A stretch of DNA of 53,171 nucleotides from Streptomyces boluensis (lineage in GTDB: Bacteria; Actinomycetota; Actinomycetes; Streptomycetales; Streptomycetaceae). The stretch lies in assembly GCF_009908195.1 (NCBI RefSeq), contig NZ_JAAAHS010000008.1:1-53171 (forward strand), given 5' to 3'. The position numbers were made by a program, and so were the translations under genes. The notes beneath the pieces were generated by a model that was given only the letters and a program-made list of their open reading frames with translations, was not told the DNA's origin and ran no database searches. This document shows, piece after piece, positions 15,430-23,096 of this stretch (position 1 is its first letter; each line of letters starts with the position of its first letter).

Positions 15430-16083
15430 ATGGCCCCGCAACCCTTCACCGTCGCCGACGTGATGACCAAGAAGGTCGTCGCCGTACGGGCAGGCGCCGA
15501 GTTCAAGGAGATCGTCGCCACGATGGAGCGGTGGGCGGTGAGCGCCGTTCCGGTGGTCGGGGGAGAGGGCCGCGTGGTCGGCGTCGTCTCCGAGGCGGAC
15601 CTGCTGCTCAAGGAGGAGTTCCACGACCACCGGCTCGGCCTCGTCGAGCAGATGCGTCACCTCGAAGCGACCACGAAGGCCGGCTCGCGCACCGCCGGAG
15701 ACCTGATGACCTCGCCCGCGGTCGCCGTCCGGCCCGAGGCGTCCCTGCCACAGGCCGCCCGCCTCATGGCCGCCCACCACGTCAAACGCCTCCCGGTCGT
15801 GGACGAGCGCGGCACGGTCCAGGGAATCGTCAGCAGAGTCGACCTTCTCAAGGTGTTCCTCCGCAGCGACGAGGACCTCGCCACCGAGATACGGCACGGC
15901 ATCGTCGACCGCTGGTTCCCGCTCTCCCGGAACCGGGTCGACGTCCGCGTCACGGACGGCGTCGTGACCCTGTCCGGCGATGTCCGCGACGGCTCACTCA
16001 TCCCCCTCGCCGCCCGCCTGGCCCAGGCCGTCGAGGGCGTGGTGGACGTACGGTCCGAGCTCTCGGCGCGAGCCCGGACGTAG
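15430..16083 (+). CDS. CBS-domain pair plus BON domain protein
   Basis: 217 residues: CBS 1 (TVADVMTKKVVAVRAGAEFKEI to VVGVVSEADLLL), CBS 2 (AGDLMTSPAVAVRPEASLPQAARLM to IVSRVDLLKVFLRSD) and a BON domain (VDVRVTDGVVTLSGDVRDGSLIPLAARLAQAVEGVVDV). It is a paralogue of the proteins at 11597, 16169 and 22308. CBS pairs sense adenine nucleotides and BON domains are thought to bind membranes or partners. GAGGAGAGAACC precedes the ATG. Third gene of the USP 2 operon. Confidence 0.92.
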   Translation: MAPQPFTVADVMTKKVVAVRAGAEFKEIVATMERWAVSAVPVVGGEGRVVGVVSEADLLLKEEFHDHRLGLVEQMRHLEATTKAGSRTAGDLMTSPAVAVRPEASLPQAARLMAAHHVKRLPVVDERGTVQGIVSRVDLLKVFLRSDEDLATEIRHGIVDRWFPLSRNRVDVRVTDGVVTLSGDVRDGSLIPLAARLAQAVEGVVDVRSELSARART

Positions 16084-16168
16084 CCGTGTCCCGGCCCTCC
16101 CGTGGTCGAAGGAGCCGGACGAGCCTGAGAACCGGGGCCGGTCCAGCGCACGAGAGAGGTGACCGGCG

Positions 16169-16771
16169 ATGAGACACCGCAGCGTCGCGGACCTGATGAC
16201 GCCCATGGCGGTCAGCGTCGCGCCCGAGACGACGTTCAAGGAGATCGCGCGGCTTCTGGACGAGTACGACATCACCGCGGTGCCCGTCGTGGACGAGGCC
16301 TACCGGCCGCTGGGCGTCGTCTCCGAGGCCGATCTGGTACGCCGCCGACTCCACGGGGCCGGGGCGGACACGGCGGCCGCGCTGATGTCGAGCCCGGCCG
16401 TGGTCGCCCACCCGCAGTGGAGTGTGGTGCGGGCGGCCCGTGTGATGGACCGGGAGAAGGTCAAGCGCCTGCCCGTCGTCGACGGAACGGGCGTCCTCAT
16501 CGGCGTGCTCAGCCGCAGCGACCTGGTCCAGCTGTTTCTCCGCCGCGACCGGGCGATCCAGGAGGAGATCGTCGAGGACGTGATCACCCGCACGCTGCGG
16601 CTGAGCCCCTCGGCCCTCACTGTGGAGGTGATGGACGGCCGGGTCACGCTCAGCGGCACGGTGCGGGACCCCGACGTCGTGCCGGTGCTGCTGCGGCTCT
16701 GCGACAGCGTCGACGGCGTCGTGACGGTCGTCGACCGGACCCGGCGCGAGGACGTCCCGACAGGAAAGTGA
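16169..16771 (+). CDS. CBS-domain pair plus BON domain protein
   Basis: 200 residues with the same architecture as its upstream neighbour but a shorter inter-CBS linker: HRSVADLMTPMAVSVAPETTFKEIARLL, then ALMSSPAVVAHPQWSVVRAARVMD with GVLSRSDLVQLFLRRD, then the BON part LTVEVMDGRVTLSGTVRDPDVVPVLLRLCDSVDGVVTV. GAGAGGTGACCGGCG precedes the ATG. Two adjacent paralogues suggest a local duplication, and the proteins may form mixed oligomers. Its stop is 5 nt before the next start. Confidence 0.91.
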   Translation: MRHRSVADLMTPMAVSVAPETTFKEIARLLDEYDITAVPVVDEAYRPLGVVSEADLVRRRLHGAGADTAAALMSSPAVVAHPQWSVVRAARVMDREKVKRLPVVDGTGVLIGVLSRSDLVQLFLRRDRAIQEEIVEDVITRTLRLSPSALTVEVMDGRVTLSGTVRDPDVVPVLLRLCDSVDGVVTVVDRTRREDVPTGK

Positions 16772-16776
16772 CGATC

Positions 16777-17436
16777 ATGGATATGCAGCGCGCGCCCCGC
16801 TCCCCGGTGGCGCTGACCGCAGAACTCGACGAACCGCTGTCCCGCTGGCTGTGGCTGGTCAAGTGGCTCCTGGTGATCCCGCACTGGATCGTGCTGTTCT
16901 TCCTGTGGATCGCCTTCCTCCTCACCACGGTGATCGCGTTCTTCGCCATCCTGTTCACCGAGCGCTACCCACAGGCCCTCTTCGACTTCAACCTCGGCGT
17001 GCTCCGCTGGTCCTGGCGCGTCTCGTACTACTCGTACAGCGCACTCGGCACCGACCGGTACCCGCCCTTCAGCCTGGGCGCCGAGCCCGGCTATCCCGCG
17101 CGGCTCGACATCGCCCGGCCTGAACGGCTCTCCCGCGGGCTCGTCCTGGTCAAGTGGTGGCTGCTCGCCATCCCCCACTACCTGATCCTCGCGTTCTTCG
17201 CGGGCGGCATGCGCGCCGGGCTGTGGAGCATCGGCCTGATCTCGCTGCTCTCCCTGTTCGCCGGGGTCGCGGTGCTGTTCACCGGCCGGTATCCGCGTGA
17301 CCTGTTCGTGCTGATCGTCGGCCTGAACCGGTGGGTCTTCCGGGTCGTCGTGTACGCGTTCCTGATGACGGACGTCTACCCGCCCTTCCGGCTCGACCAG
17401 GGCGGCGCGGAGTCTGTGCCGGGCGAGGGGCGTTGA
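16777..17436 (+). CDS. DUF4389 integral membrane protein
   Basis: A 219-residue protein with two related halves, each having a transmembrane hairpin: WLVKWLLVIPHWIVLFFLW plus the following VIAFFAILFTERYPQALFDF, and LVKWWLLAIPHYLILAFFAG plus LLSLFAGVAVLFTGRYPRDL. The repeated [LV]VKW-LL-IPH and F-[ET]-RYP signatures define DUF4389. About four transmembrane helices are expected. Function is unknown. It closes the USP 2 operon, with AGGAAAG before the ATG and only 5 nt after the CBS-BON stop. Confidence 0.87.
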   Translation: MDMQRAPRSPVALTAELDEPLSRWLWLVKWLLVIPHWIVLFFLWIAFLLTTVIAFFAILFTERYPQALFDFNLGVLRWSWRVSYYSYSALGTDRYPPFSLGAEPGYPARLDIARPERLSRGLVLVKWWLLAIPHYLILAFFAGGMRAGLWSIGLISLLSLFAGVAVLFTGRYPRDLFVLIVGLNRWVFRVVVYAFLMTDVYPPFRLDQGGAESVPGEGR

Positions 17437-17560
17437 CGGCGCCGGTACGCCGTTCGGCGTCCGTGCGGCGGGACGGCGGTTCCGCGCCGGTCGGCAACTC
17501 CCGTACGGCGACGGCGAGTTCGCGACGGTCCCGGTGCCGGGCGCATGGCCTGCGGGGTGC

Positions 17561-18148
17561 TCACCCATCACCGCTTCCGGAACCGCTGTCCCGCCGGAGC
17601 CTGCCGGACCAGATCGGCTCCACCTGCTCCCACTCGTGCGCCCACGCCGCGAGGCGTCGGCCTTCGGTGCGCCGGCGGGCGAGGTGCAGGGCGCCTGCAC
17701 CCGAGGCGACGACCGCGCCTGCCGCCGTGATGCCGCCCGCGAAACTCACGAGGACCAACTCGCCGGTGTTACCCGGCGGTCGGGCAGGCGTGCCGTCGTC
17801 GTTCACCCAGACGGTCACCGTGCGTCCCTTCGGTGTCCGCGGCGGGACGTCGACCGTGCCGGAGCGGCGGTTGTTGTCGGGGTACTCCCACACCGCCGCC
17901 GCGACGGACTCGCTCCGGGCGCCCCGCCAGGCCTCGACAGCGGTGTTGGACGCGTTCGCGGTCGTGGTCGCATCCACCCGGTGGAGGTGCCCGGCGCGCT
18001 CGCGGTCCGCCCGGCCCCCGGCGTCCCAGAGGAGCCCCGCGGCGACGACACCGCACACCACCGCGACCGTCAGGAGGAACCGCACCACACCGCGACCGAG
18101 AGGTCCAGCCCAGGACCCGGTCCGGCCCGACGGCTCGTGATCGCTCAT
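17561..18148 (-). CDS. Rv1733c-family membrane protein
   Basis: A 195-residue protein with one transmembrane helix near the N-terminus (VVRFLLTVAVVCGVVAAGLLW) and another near the C-terminus (ELVLVSFAGGITAAGAVVASG), bracketing an extracytoplasmic domain with the pattern VWEYPDNNRRSGTVDV ... GRTVTVWVNDDGTPARPPG. This matches the layout and W-x(4)-RxG-x-V ... VWVD signature of M. tuberculosis Rv1733c, a DosR-regulated protein of unknown function. ATG 18148 follows GGAGG at 6 nt. It lies 85 bp downstream of USP 3 on the same strand, so they are probably co-transcribed, and converges on the DUF4389 gene. Confidence 0.82.
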   Translation of the reverse strand: MSDHEPSGRTGSWAGPLGRGVVRFLLTVAVVCGVVAAGLLWDAGGRADRERAGHLHRVDATTTANASNTAVEAWRGARSESVAAAVWEYPDNNRRSGTVDVPPRTPKGRTVTVWVNDDGTPARPPGNTGELVLVSFAGGITAAGAVVASGAGALHLARRRTEGRRLAAWAHEWEQVEPIWSGRLRRDSGSGSGDG

Positions 18149-18233
18149 GTCGTACCTCCGGTGCGTGGCGGCGTCCACCTGGCGCCGCAGAGCCCTTCAG
18201 GCGAACGGGCCGCGAGGCCGGGCGTCCGCGCGG

Positions 18234-19118
18234 TCACGGCGCGGCCGAGACGATCTGCACCGGGCAGTGCGCGTGGTGGAGCAGGGCGTGGGCGACCCTG
18301 CCGAGGGACGGGCCGACGCCGAGCAGGCGGCGCCCTCGGCCCATCACGATCAGGTCGGTGTGGCCGCTCGCCTCGATCAGGATTCCCGGAGTGCTGCTGC
18401 CCGCCTCGACGTGGTGCGTGACGTTCAGGTGCGGGTAGCGCTCAACGACGCCTGCGGCGAGGTCCTTCACCTCATCGGTGCGGAGCCGCACGAGCGCATC
18501 GAGGTCGTCGAGCATCGTCACGACGCTGCCGACGTAGGTGCGGACGTTCCACACGCTGACGAGCCGCAGGGTCGCCTTACGCGCATCGGCCTCCGCCGCG
18601 GCGACGAGCAGCCATTCCAGGTCCCCGGCCTCGTGCACGGCCGCGGTCACCACACCGGTGTCGGGGCGCTCGCTCTCCCCGCGTACGACGATCACGGGTA
18701 CCTGCGTACGGGCCGCGACGCCCAGGCCGACCGAGCCGAGCAGGAGTGCGGGGAAGCCCCCGAGCCCTCTGCCGCCGACCACGATCGTCCCGGTGTCGCC
18801 TGCCTCCGTACGGAGGGCGCCGACCGGTATGTCACCGCTCAGTCCCGCGGCGACGGCGAGATCCGGGAAGCGTTCCCGGACGGCGCTCGCCGTCTCGGTG
18901 AGCAGGTCCCGGCCCGCGTCGCGGAGCAGCTCGATCGTGTCGGCGTCGGTCCAGGTGGCTCGGCGGACCGAGTCGGCGGCGTGCACGAGGTGCAGGGAGC
19001 GGCCTCGGAGGTCGGCCTCGGCTGCTGCCCAGAGCGCGGCCGTTCGGGCGGACGCGGAGCCGTCCACGCCTGCGACGATGTCGCCGAGTTCCGGACGCAC
19101 GGGGATCTCGCTGTCCAT
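18234..19118 (-). CDS. Universal stress protein, two tandem Usp domains (USP 3)
   Basis: 294 residues. Domain 1 carries GGRGLGGFPALLLGS, a full nucleotide-binding motif; domain 2 has VMGRGRRLLGVGPSLGRVAHALLHH, a variant. GGAGGAGCC precedes ATG 19118. The gene is divergent from USP 4 over a 274-bp gap that contains an 11-bp-period tandem repeat and DosR-like box D. It probably shares a transcript with the downstream Rv1733c-like gene. Confidence 0.9.
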   Translation of the reverse strand: MDSEIPVRPELGDIVAGVDGSASARTAALWAAAEADLRGRSLHLVHAADSVRRATWTDADTIELLRDAGRDLLTETASAVRERFPDLAVAAGLSGDIPVGALRTEAGDTGTIVVGGRGLGGFPALLLGSVGLGVAARTQVPVIVVRGESERPDTGVVTAAVHEAGDLEWLLVAAAEADARKATLRLVSVWNVRTYVGSVVTMLDDLDALVRLRTDEVKDLAAGVVERYPHLNVTHHVEAGSSTPGILIEASGHTDLIVMGRGRRLLGVGPSLGRVAHALLHHAHCPVQIVSAAP

Positions 19119-19149
19119 GGCTCCTCCTCCGGTCCCCGTCCCGCGGGCT

Positions 19150-19222
19150 CCGTACGTGTCCCGTACGTGTCCCGTGTGCCGTACCTGTGCCGTACGTGTC
19201 CCGTACCGGTGCCGCACCTGTG
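19150..19222. repeat. 11-bp-period tandem repeat upstream of USP 3
   Basis: Units of the form CCGTACGTGTC or CCGTACCTGTG follow one another: 19150, 19161, a 7-bp remnant at 19172, then 19179, 19190, 19201 and 19212. The 11-bp period is about one helical turn, so the copies face the same side of the DNA. It lies just upstream of the USP 3 ribosome site. Confidence 0.8.
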
Positions 19223-19270
19223 CCAGGGACGCCACTTCTCACGCTGGCACCTCGGAGCGCACCCGAGGAT

Positions 19271-19285
19271 GGGCCGATCGGTCCC
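19271..19285. promoter_or_regulatory. DosR-like box D
   Basis: Plus strand GGGCCGATCGGTCCC, minus strand GGGACCGATCGGCCC: a full match to the window consensus. It lies 153 bp upstream of USP 3 and 108 bp upstream of USP 4. Confidence 0.6.
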
Positions 19286-19392
19286 GATCGCGACCCTGCC
19301 CGGCCCCTCCTGGCCAGGGCCTGCGCGAAGGAGTCTGAAACCCGGGGCCCTTGAGTGTCCGGACGCACCCGGCACCACTGAGGAGGCAGGCC

Positions 19393-20256
19393 ATGACAGC
19401 CCAGGTCACCGTCGGGATCGACGGCTCGGAGGAAAGCCTCGCCGCGTCCCGTTGGGCGGCGCGGGAGGCGGCGCTGCGCGAGGTTCCGCTGCGCCTTGTA
19501 CATGTCGAGGGGTGGCCGACCACACCGCAGGCCGCGGCCCCGGACGGCCGCACCGAGTCGGACCGCTCCGCGGCCCTGCTGCACGACACGGCCGAGCAGG
19601 CGCGCAAGGAGCACCCCGGCCTGGAGGTGTTCACCGGCCAGGCACTCGGCAGGCCCGGGGAGGAACTGACGGCCATGGCGGACGAGTCCGACCTCACGGT
19701 GCTCGGTTCGCGCGGCCTGGGCGGAGTTCGGGGCTTCCTTCTTGGCTCGGTCTCCCTCCAGGTCGCGGGCTCGGCGCGGCAGCCGGTCGTCCTGGTGCGC
19801 GCGGACAGTAAGCCCAGGGACAAGCACCGCGGCGAGATCCTCGTGGGCATCGACCTGGACCGCTCATGCGACGCCCTGCTCGCTTTCGCCTTCGCCGAGG
19901 CCGCCCGCGGCGGCGGTCAGTCGCTGCGCTTCCTGACCTGCTGGACCCTGCCGCCCTCCTACGGCCAGGCCGCTCTGATCGATCCGGAGCTTGTCCAGGA
20001 CATGGGCGAGCCGCACGTCAAGGGCATGCGCGACCTCCTCGAACCGTGGCGGAGCCGCTACCCGGAGGTCGACGCGCAGGCCGAGGCACGGCTCGGCAGC
20101 CCCGGCTCTCAACTGGTCGAGGCGTCCGACACGGCGGCATTCGTCGTCGTGGGGCGCCGCACCCGTCCCTCCCCCCTCGGCCCGCACCTCGGCCACGCGG
20201 CTCACGCCGTCATCCATCACAGCCCTGTGCCGGTCGCCGTGGTGCCGTGCCGCTGA
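19393..20256 (+). CDS. Universal stress protein, two tandem Usp domains (USP 4)
   Basis: 287 residues with MTAQVTVGIDGSEESLAASRWA at the N-terminus, a complete motif GSRGLGGVRGFLLGS in domain 1 and the variant GRRTRPSPLGPHLG in domain 2, closely like USP 2. GAGGAGG precedes ATG 19393. It appears to be monocistronic: the next gene lies on the other strand. Regulation through DosR-like box D is inferred. Confidence 0.9.
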   Translation: MTAQVTVGIDGSEESLAASRWAAREAALREVPLRLVHVEGWPTTPQAAAPDGRTESDRSAALLHDTAEQARKEHPGLEVFTGQALGRPGEELTAMADESDLTVLGSRGLGGVRGFLLGSVSLQVAGSARQPVVLVRADSKPRDKHRGEILVGIDLDRSCDALLAFAFAEAARGGGQSLRFLTCWTLPPSYGQAALIDPELVQDMGEPHVKGMRDLLEPWRSRYPEVDAQAEARLGSPGSQLVEASDTAAFVVVGRRTRPSPLGPHLGHAAHAVIHHSPVPVAVVPCR

Positions 20257-20312
20257 AGCGAACCGGGCCGACAGTTCGCCGACAGCGACAGTTCGGGGTC
20301 AGGAGCATGAAA

Positions 20313-20416
20313 CGTACGGGGAGCACGCACGGGGAGCACGTACGTGGAGCACGAAACGCACAGGCCAGAGCACCGCCCACCAAATCAAGGCCGCGACCCA
20401 CATCCGCGACCCACAT
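20313..20416. repeat. Two sets of 13-bp tandem repeats between USP 4 and the HTH/PNPOx gene
   Basis: CGTACGGGGAGCA-type units occupy 20313-20351 (three copies), and CCGCGACCCACAT is repeated at 20391-20403 and 20404-20416, the last base being the first base of the convergent gene's stop codon. Otherwise the 159-bp convergent gap is featureless. Confidence 0.8.
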
Positions 20417-21111
20417 CAGGGCCGCGACGCCGGCACGCCAGGAGCGCCCTCCACGAGAACGCGCCGCCCGGTCACCCGACGGGGCGTCAGCAGGACAACG
20501 GTGTCCCGGTCCCCGCCGGCCCAGGGGGTCGAGTGCACGGACCGGCGGAACTCCTCGGCGGCGGCCCGGTCCTGCACCGTACGTGCGGGGCCACCGACGA
20601 GAACGCTCCAGCCCTGGCTGAACGCCTGATCCGCGCAGTCCTCCTCGAAGGCGATCGTCTCGCCGGCCTCCGCGGCCCGCGCCAGCGGTGCGTCCGCCGC
20701 GGTCAGCATCAGGATCTTTCCGTTCACGACCTGGTAGTTGACGGGAAAGATCTCCGGTCCGTCCCGACCGGTGACCGCGACGCGGCCGACTCCGTGATCG
20801 CTGAGGAGCGCCCAGCACTCCGCCTCGTCGACCTCGTCCATCCAGGTGTGTACCCCGGACCGGCCGCTGCCGGCGGGGAGGTCGCTCACGTACCCCATCA
20901 GGTCCTGGACCGTGGTCTCGAGGCCGTTCGCCAGGCGGACCAGAAATGCCGTTCCGGGCATGGGCAGTTGCTCCTCCAACCGCTCGATGTATCCCGGCGT
21001 GGATCCCGTCCGCGCGGCGACCTCCTCCGCGGACAGGCCGAGTTCGGTGCGCCGGGCCGCGACGCGGCGGCCGAGATCGCTCATGTGACGCGGGTCGGTG
21101 ACGGGGGTCAT
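20416..21111 (-). CDS. HTH (XRE-like) plus pyridoxamine-5'-phosphate-oxidase-like protein
   Basis: 231 residues in two parts. Residues about 12-72 form an XRE-type helix-turn-helix (LGRRVAARRTELGLSAEEVAARTGSTPGYIERLEE ... LANGLETTVQDLMGY). Residues about 88-222 form a split-barrel flavin/F420-binding domain (LLSDHGVGRVAVTGRDGPEIFPVNYQVVNGKILMLT ... TIAFEEDCADQAFSQGWSVLVGGPARTV). This could be a flavin- or F420-responsive transcription factor. ATG 21111 overlaps the USP 5 stop by one base (TGATG), with GGAGGGAG upstream, so the two are translationally coupled. Confidence 0.85.
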   Translation of the reverse strand: MTPVTDPRHMSDLGRRVAARRTELGLSAEEVAARTGSTPGYIERLEEQLPMPGTAFLVRLANGLETTVQDLMGYVSDLPAGSGRSGVHTWMDEVDEAECWALLSDHGVGRVAVTGRDGPEIFPVNYQVVNGKILMLTAADAPLARAAEAGETIAFEEDCADQAFSQGWSVLVGGPARTVQDRAAAEEFRRSVHSTPWAGGDRDTVVLLTPRRVTGRRVLVEGAPGVPASRP

Positions 21112-22019
21112 CACAACTCTCCCTCCGAAGATGCCGTAGGCGCAGGGTGATGCTGGGGTACTACGGCGACCGGGCACGATGCGTGGTGAAGGGCCCGGTG
21201 GGCGATCCGGCCGAGTTCCAGACCGACGGGGCGTCGGGTGCGGCGCGCGCCGAGAACGAGCAGGTCGGCAGCGGCGGAGCGGTCCGTGAGCACCTTGCGG
21301 GCGGTGCCCTCGACGATGGATCTGCGCAGGCGGACCTGCGGGTACTCGCTCACCGCCGCCCCCAGCGCCTTGTCGAGGGTCTCCGAGGCCCGCTCCTCGA
21401 AGTACACGAGGCTCTCCCCGGTCAGGAGCGGATGGTCGAGCGGATCGTGGGCGGCCCGTCGCCAGGTGCGTACGACAACGAGCTCCGCGCCCCGGACCGC
21501 CGCCTCGCCGAAGGCGTACCGCACGGCCGGCGAGTCGACGTCGTGGTCGCCGATGCCCAGGAGGATGCGTCGATGGCGTGCTCCCAGCGCGAACTCGTCC
21601 CCGCGGACCACGACGACCGGACCATGGGCACGGGCCGCCACCACGAGGCCGACGGAGCCGAGCAGAAGATCGGTGAGACCTCCCCGCCCGCGCGCCCCCA
21701 CGACCAGGACCGTGGCTTGCTGCCCCTCTCTGATCAGGGCGGTGATCGCGTCCTCGGCGAGGACTTCTCCCGTGACCGGGAGACCGGGTGCGAGGAGGCG
21801 GGCGCGTTCCAGCGCCGAGCCGAGGATGTTCTCGGCCATGACCTGGCCGGCGGGCCGGTCGCTGCTCGAGGCCGGCACGGCCCCCTCGTACCGCTCCCAG
21901 AGCGAGGCGTGCACGATACGCAACGGCCTGCCGTGCCGTTCTGCCTCCGCCACGGCCCAGTCCAGGGCCGTGCGGCCGGCTTCGGAGCCGTCGACGCCCA
22001 CCAGTACGGGCGAGTCCAT
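21111..22019 (-). CDS. Universal stress protein, two tandem Usp domains (USP 5)
   Basis: 302 residues starting MDSPVLVGVDGSEAGRTALDWA. Domain 1 has GARGRGGLTDLLLGS, a full ATP-binding motif; domain 2 has GARRTRRPVGLELGRIAHRALHH, a variant. It is divergent from the CBS-BON gene at 22308 across a 288-bp gap with two DosR-like boxes, and it is coupled to the HTH/flavin-domain gene downstream. The start is ATG 22019; an upstream GGTGG is the only ribosome-site candidate. Confidence 0.89.
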   Translation of the reverse strand: MDSPVLVGVDGSEAGRTALDWAVAEAERHGRPLRIVHASLWERYEGAVPASSSDRPAGQVMAENILGSALERARLLAPGLPVTGEVLAEDAITALIREGQQATVLVVGARGRGGLTDLLLGSVGLVVAARAHGPVVVVRGDEFALGARHRRILLGIGDHDVDSPAVRYAFGEAAVRGAELVVVRTWRRAAHDPLDHPLLTGESLVYFEERASETLDKALGAAVSEYPQVRLRRSIVEGTARKVLTDRSAAADLLVLGARRTRRPVGLELGRIAHRALHHASCPVAVVPQHHPAPTASSEGEL

Positions 22020-22088
22020 CGTCGCCACCGCCTTCCGTGTGCGAGGTGGCCCACTGCCACGCTCGCACCGGCCACGGCGCCCGGACCA

Positions 22089-22103
22089 GGGCCGGTCGGT
22101 CCC
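22089..22103. promoter_or_regulatory. DosR-like box E
   Basis: Minus strand GGGACCGACCGGCCC, a full consensus match, 70 bp upstream of the USP 5 start codon. Confidence 0.58.
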
Positions 22104-22223
22104 GGCCCCGGCCCGGCCGGGTCCTCCTCCCCCGCCGACCATGGGTCGGACCTCCACCACTGGGCCGCCCGCCCGGGAAACCGGGCCACCCGTACGGGAA
22201 CCCGGGCCACCCCGTCCGGGAAG

Positions 22224-22238
22224 GGGACCGTTCGGCAC
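22224..22238. promoter_or_regulatory. DosR-like box F
   Basis: Plus strand GGGACCGTTCGGCAC; one base differs from the consensus arm. It lies 70 bp upstream of the CBS-BON start codon, the same distance and orientation that box E has to USP 5. Confidence 0.55.
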
Positions 22239-22307
22239 TGCTGCCGGCCTTGGTCCACGCAGCACAGTGGGAAGCACAGGACGCCTCGGCCTCTGGAGGA
22301 GAGCGTC

Positions 22308-22958
22308 ATGCGGCACCGCAGGATCAGTGAGCTGATGACCCGTGACGTGGTGAGCGTCCGCGGCGACGTCCCCTTCAAGGAGATCGTCCGGGTGCTTCGG
22401 CAGCACCGGATCACCGCGGCGCCGGTGGTGGACGGCGAGAACCGGGTGATCGGCGTCGTGTCCGAAGGAGACCTGCTGCGCAAGACCACCGACCGGAGCG
22501 CCGCACCGGCCGACATCCCCGCCGTGCCGGGAGTCGAGGCGTGGGAACGGGCGAAGGCGGAGGGAACGCGCGCCGAGGAACTGATGTCAGCGCCCGCCGT
22601 GTGCGCCCGCTCCGGCTGGAGCATCGCGGAAGCCGCGCGCCTGATGGAGGTTCAGGGCGTCAAACGACTGCCCGTCGTGGACGAGGAGGACCGGCTCGTC
22701 GGCATCGTCAGCCGCCGCGACCTGCTCGGAATCTTTCTCCGCGAGGACGAGGACATCTCCCGCGAGATCACCGAGGACGTCCTCGACGCGACGCTCGGCC
22801 TGGACCCGCGCACCCTGTCCGTCGCGGTGCACGACGGCCGGGTGGAGATCGGCGGCCGGGCCCCGTACCGGACCATCCCGGCGATCGAGCGGATGTGCTC
22901 GACGGTCGACGGTGTGGTCTCGGTGTCCTACCGATGGCTCACGGACTCCCCGGACTGA
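22308..22958 (+). CDS. CBS-domain pair plus BON domain protein
   Basis: 216 residues, the fourth CBS-BON paralogue of the island: RRISELMTRDVVSVRGDVPFKEIVRVL, EELMSAPAVCARSGWSIAEAARLMEVQGVKRLPVVDEEDRLVGIVSRRDLLGIFLRED in the second CBS part, and a C-terminal BON domain (LSVAVHDGRVEIGGRAPYRTIPAIERMCSTVDGVVSV). GGAGGAGAGCGTC precedes the ATG. It is single on its strand and divergent from USP 5. Confidence 0.91.
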   Translation: MRHRRISELMTRDVVSVRGDVPFKEIVRVLRQHRITAAPVVDGENRVIGVVSEGDLLRKTTDRSAAPADIPAVPGVEAWERAKAEGTRAEELMSAPAVCARSGWSIAEAARLMEVQGVKRLPVVDEEDRLVGIVSRRDLLGIFLREDEDISREITEDVLDATLGLDPRTLSVAVHDGRVEIGGRAPYRTIPAIERMCSTVDGVVSVSYRWLTDSPD

Positions 22959-23096
22959 CCGCCCCTCACCGGCCCTCCGAGGGCGGCGCGTTCCATGCGC
23001 GCCATCGCCTTCGCAGCCTCCAAGCGCACGAGTACGACGCCCCGCCGGGCGCCCACCGCGCCACAGGAGAGGGCGAGCCCGGCGCGGCGCCAGCCG

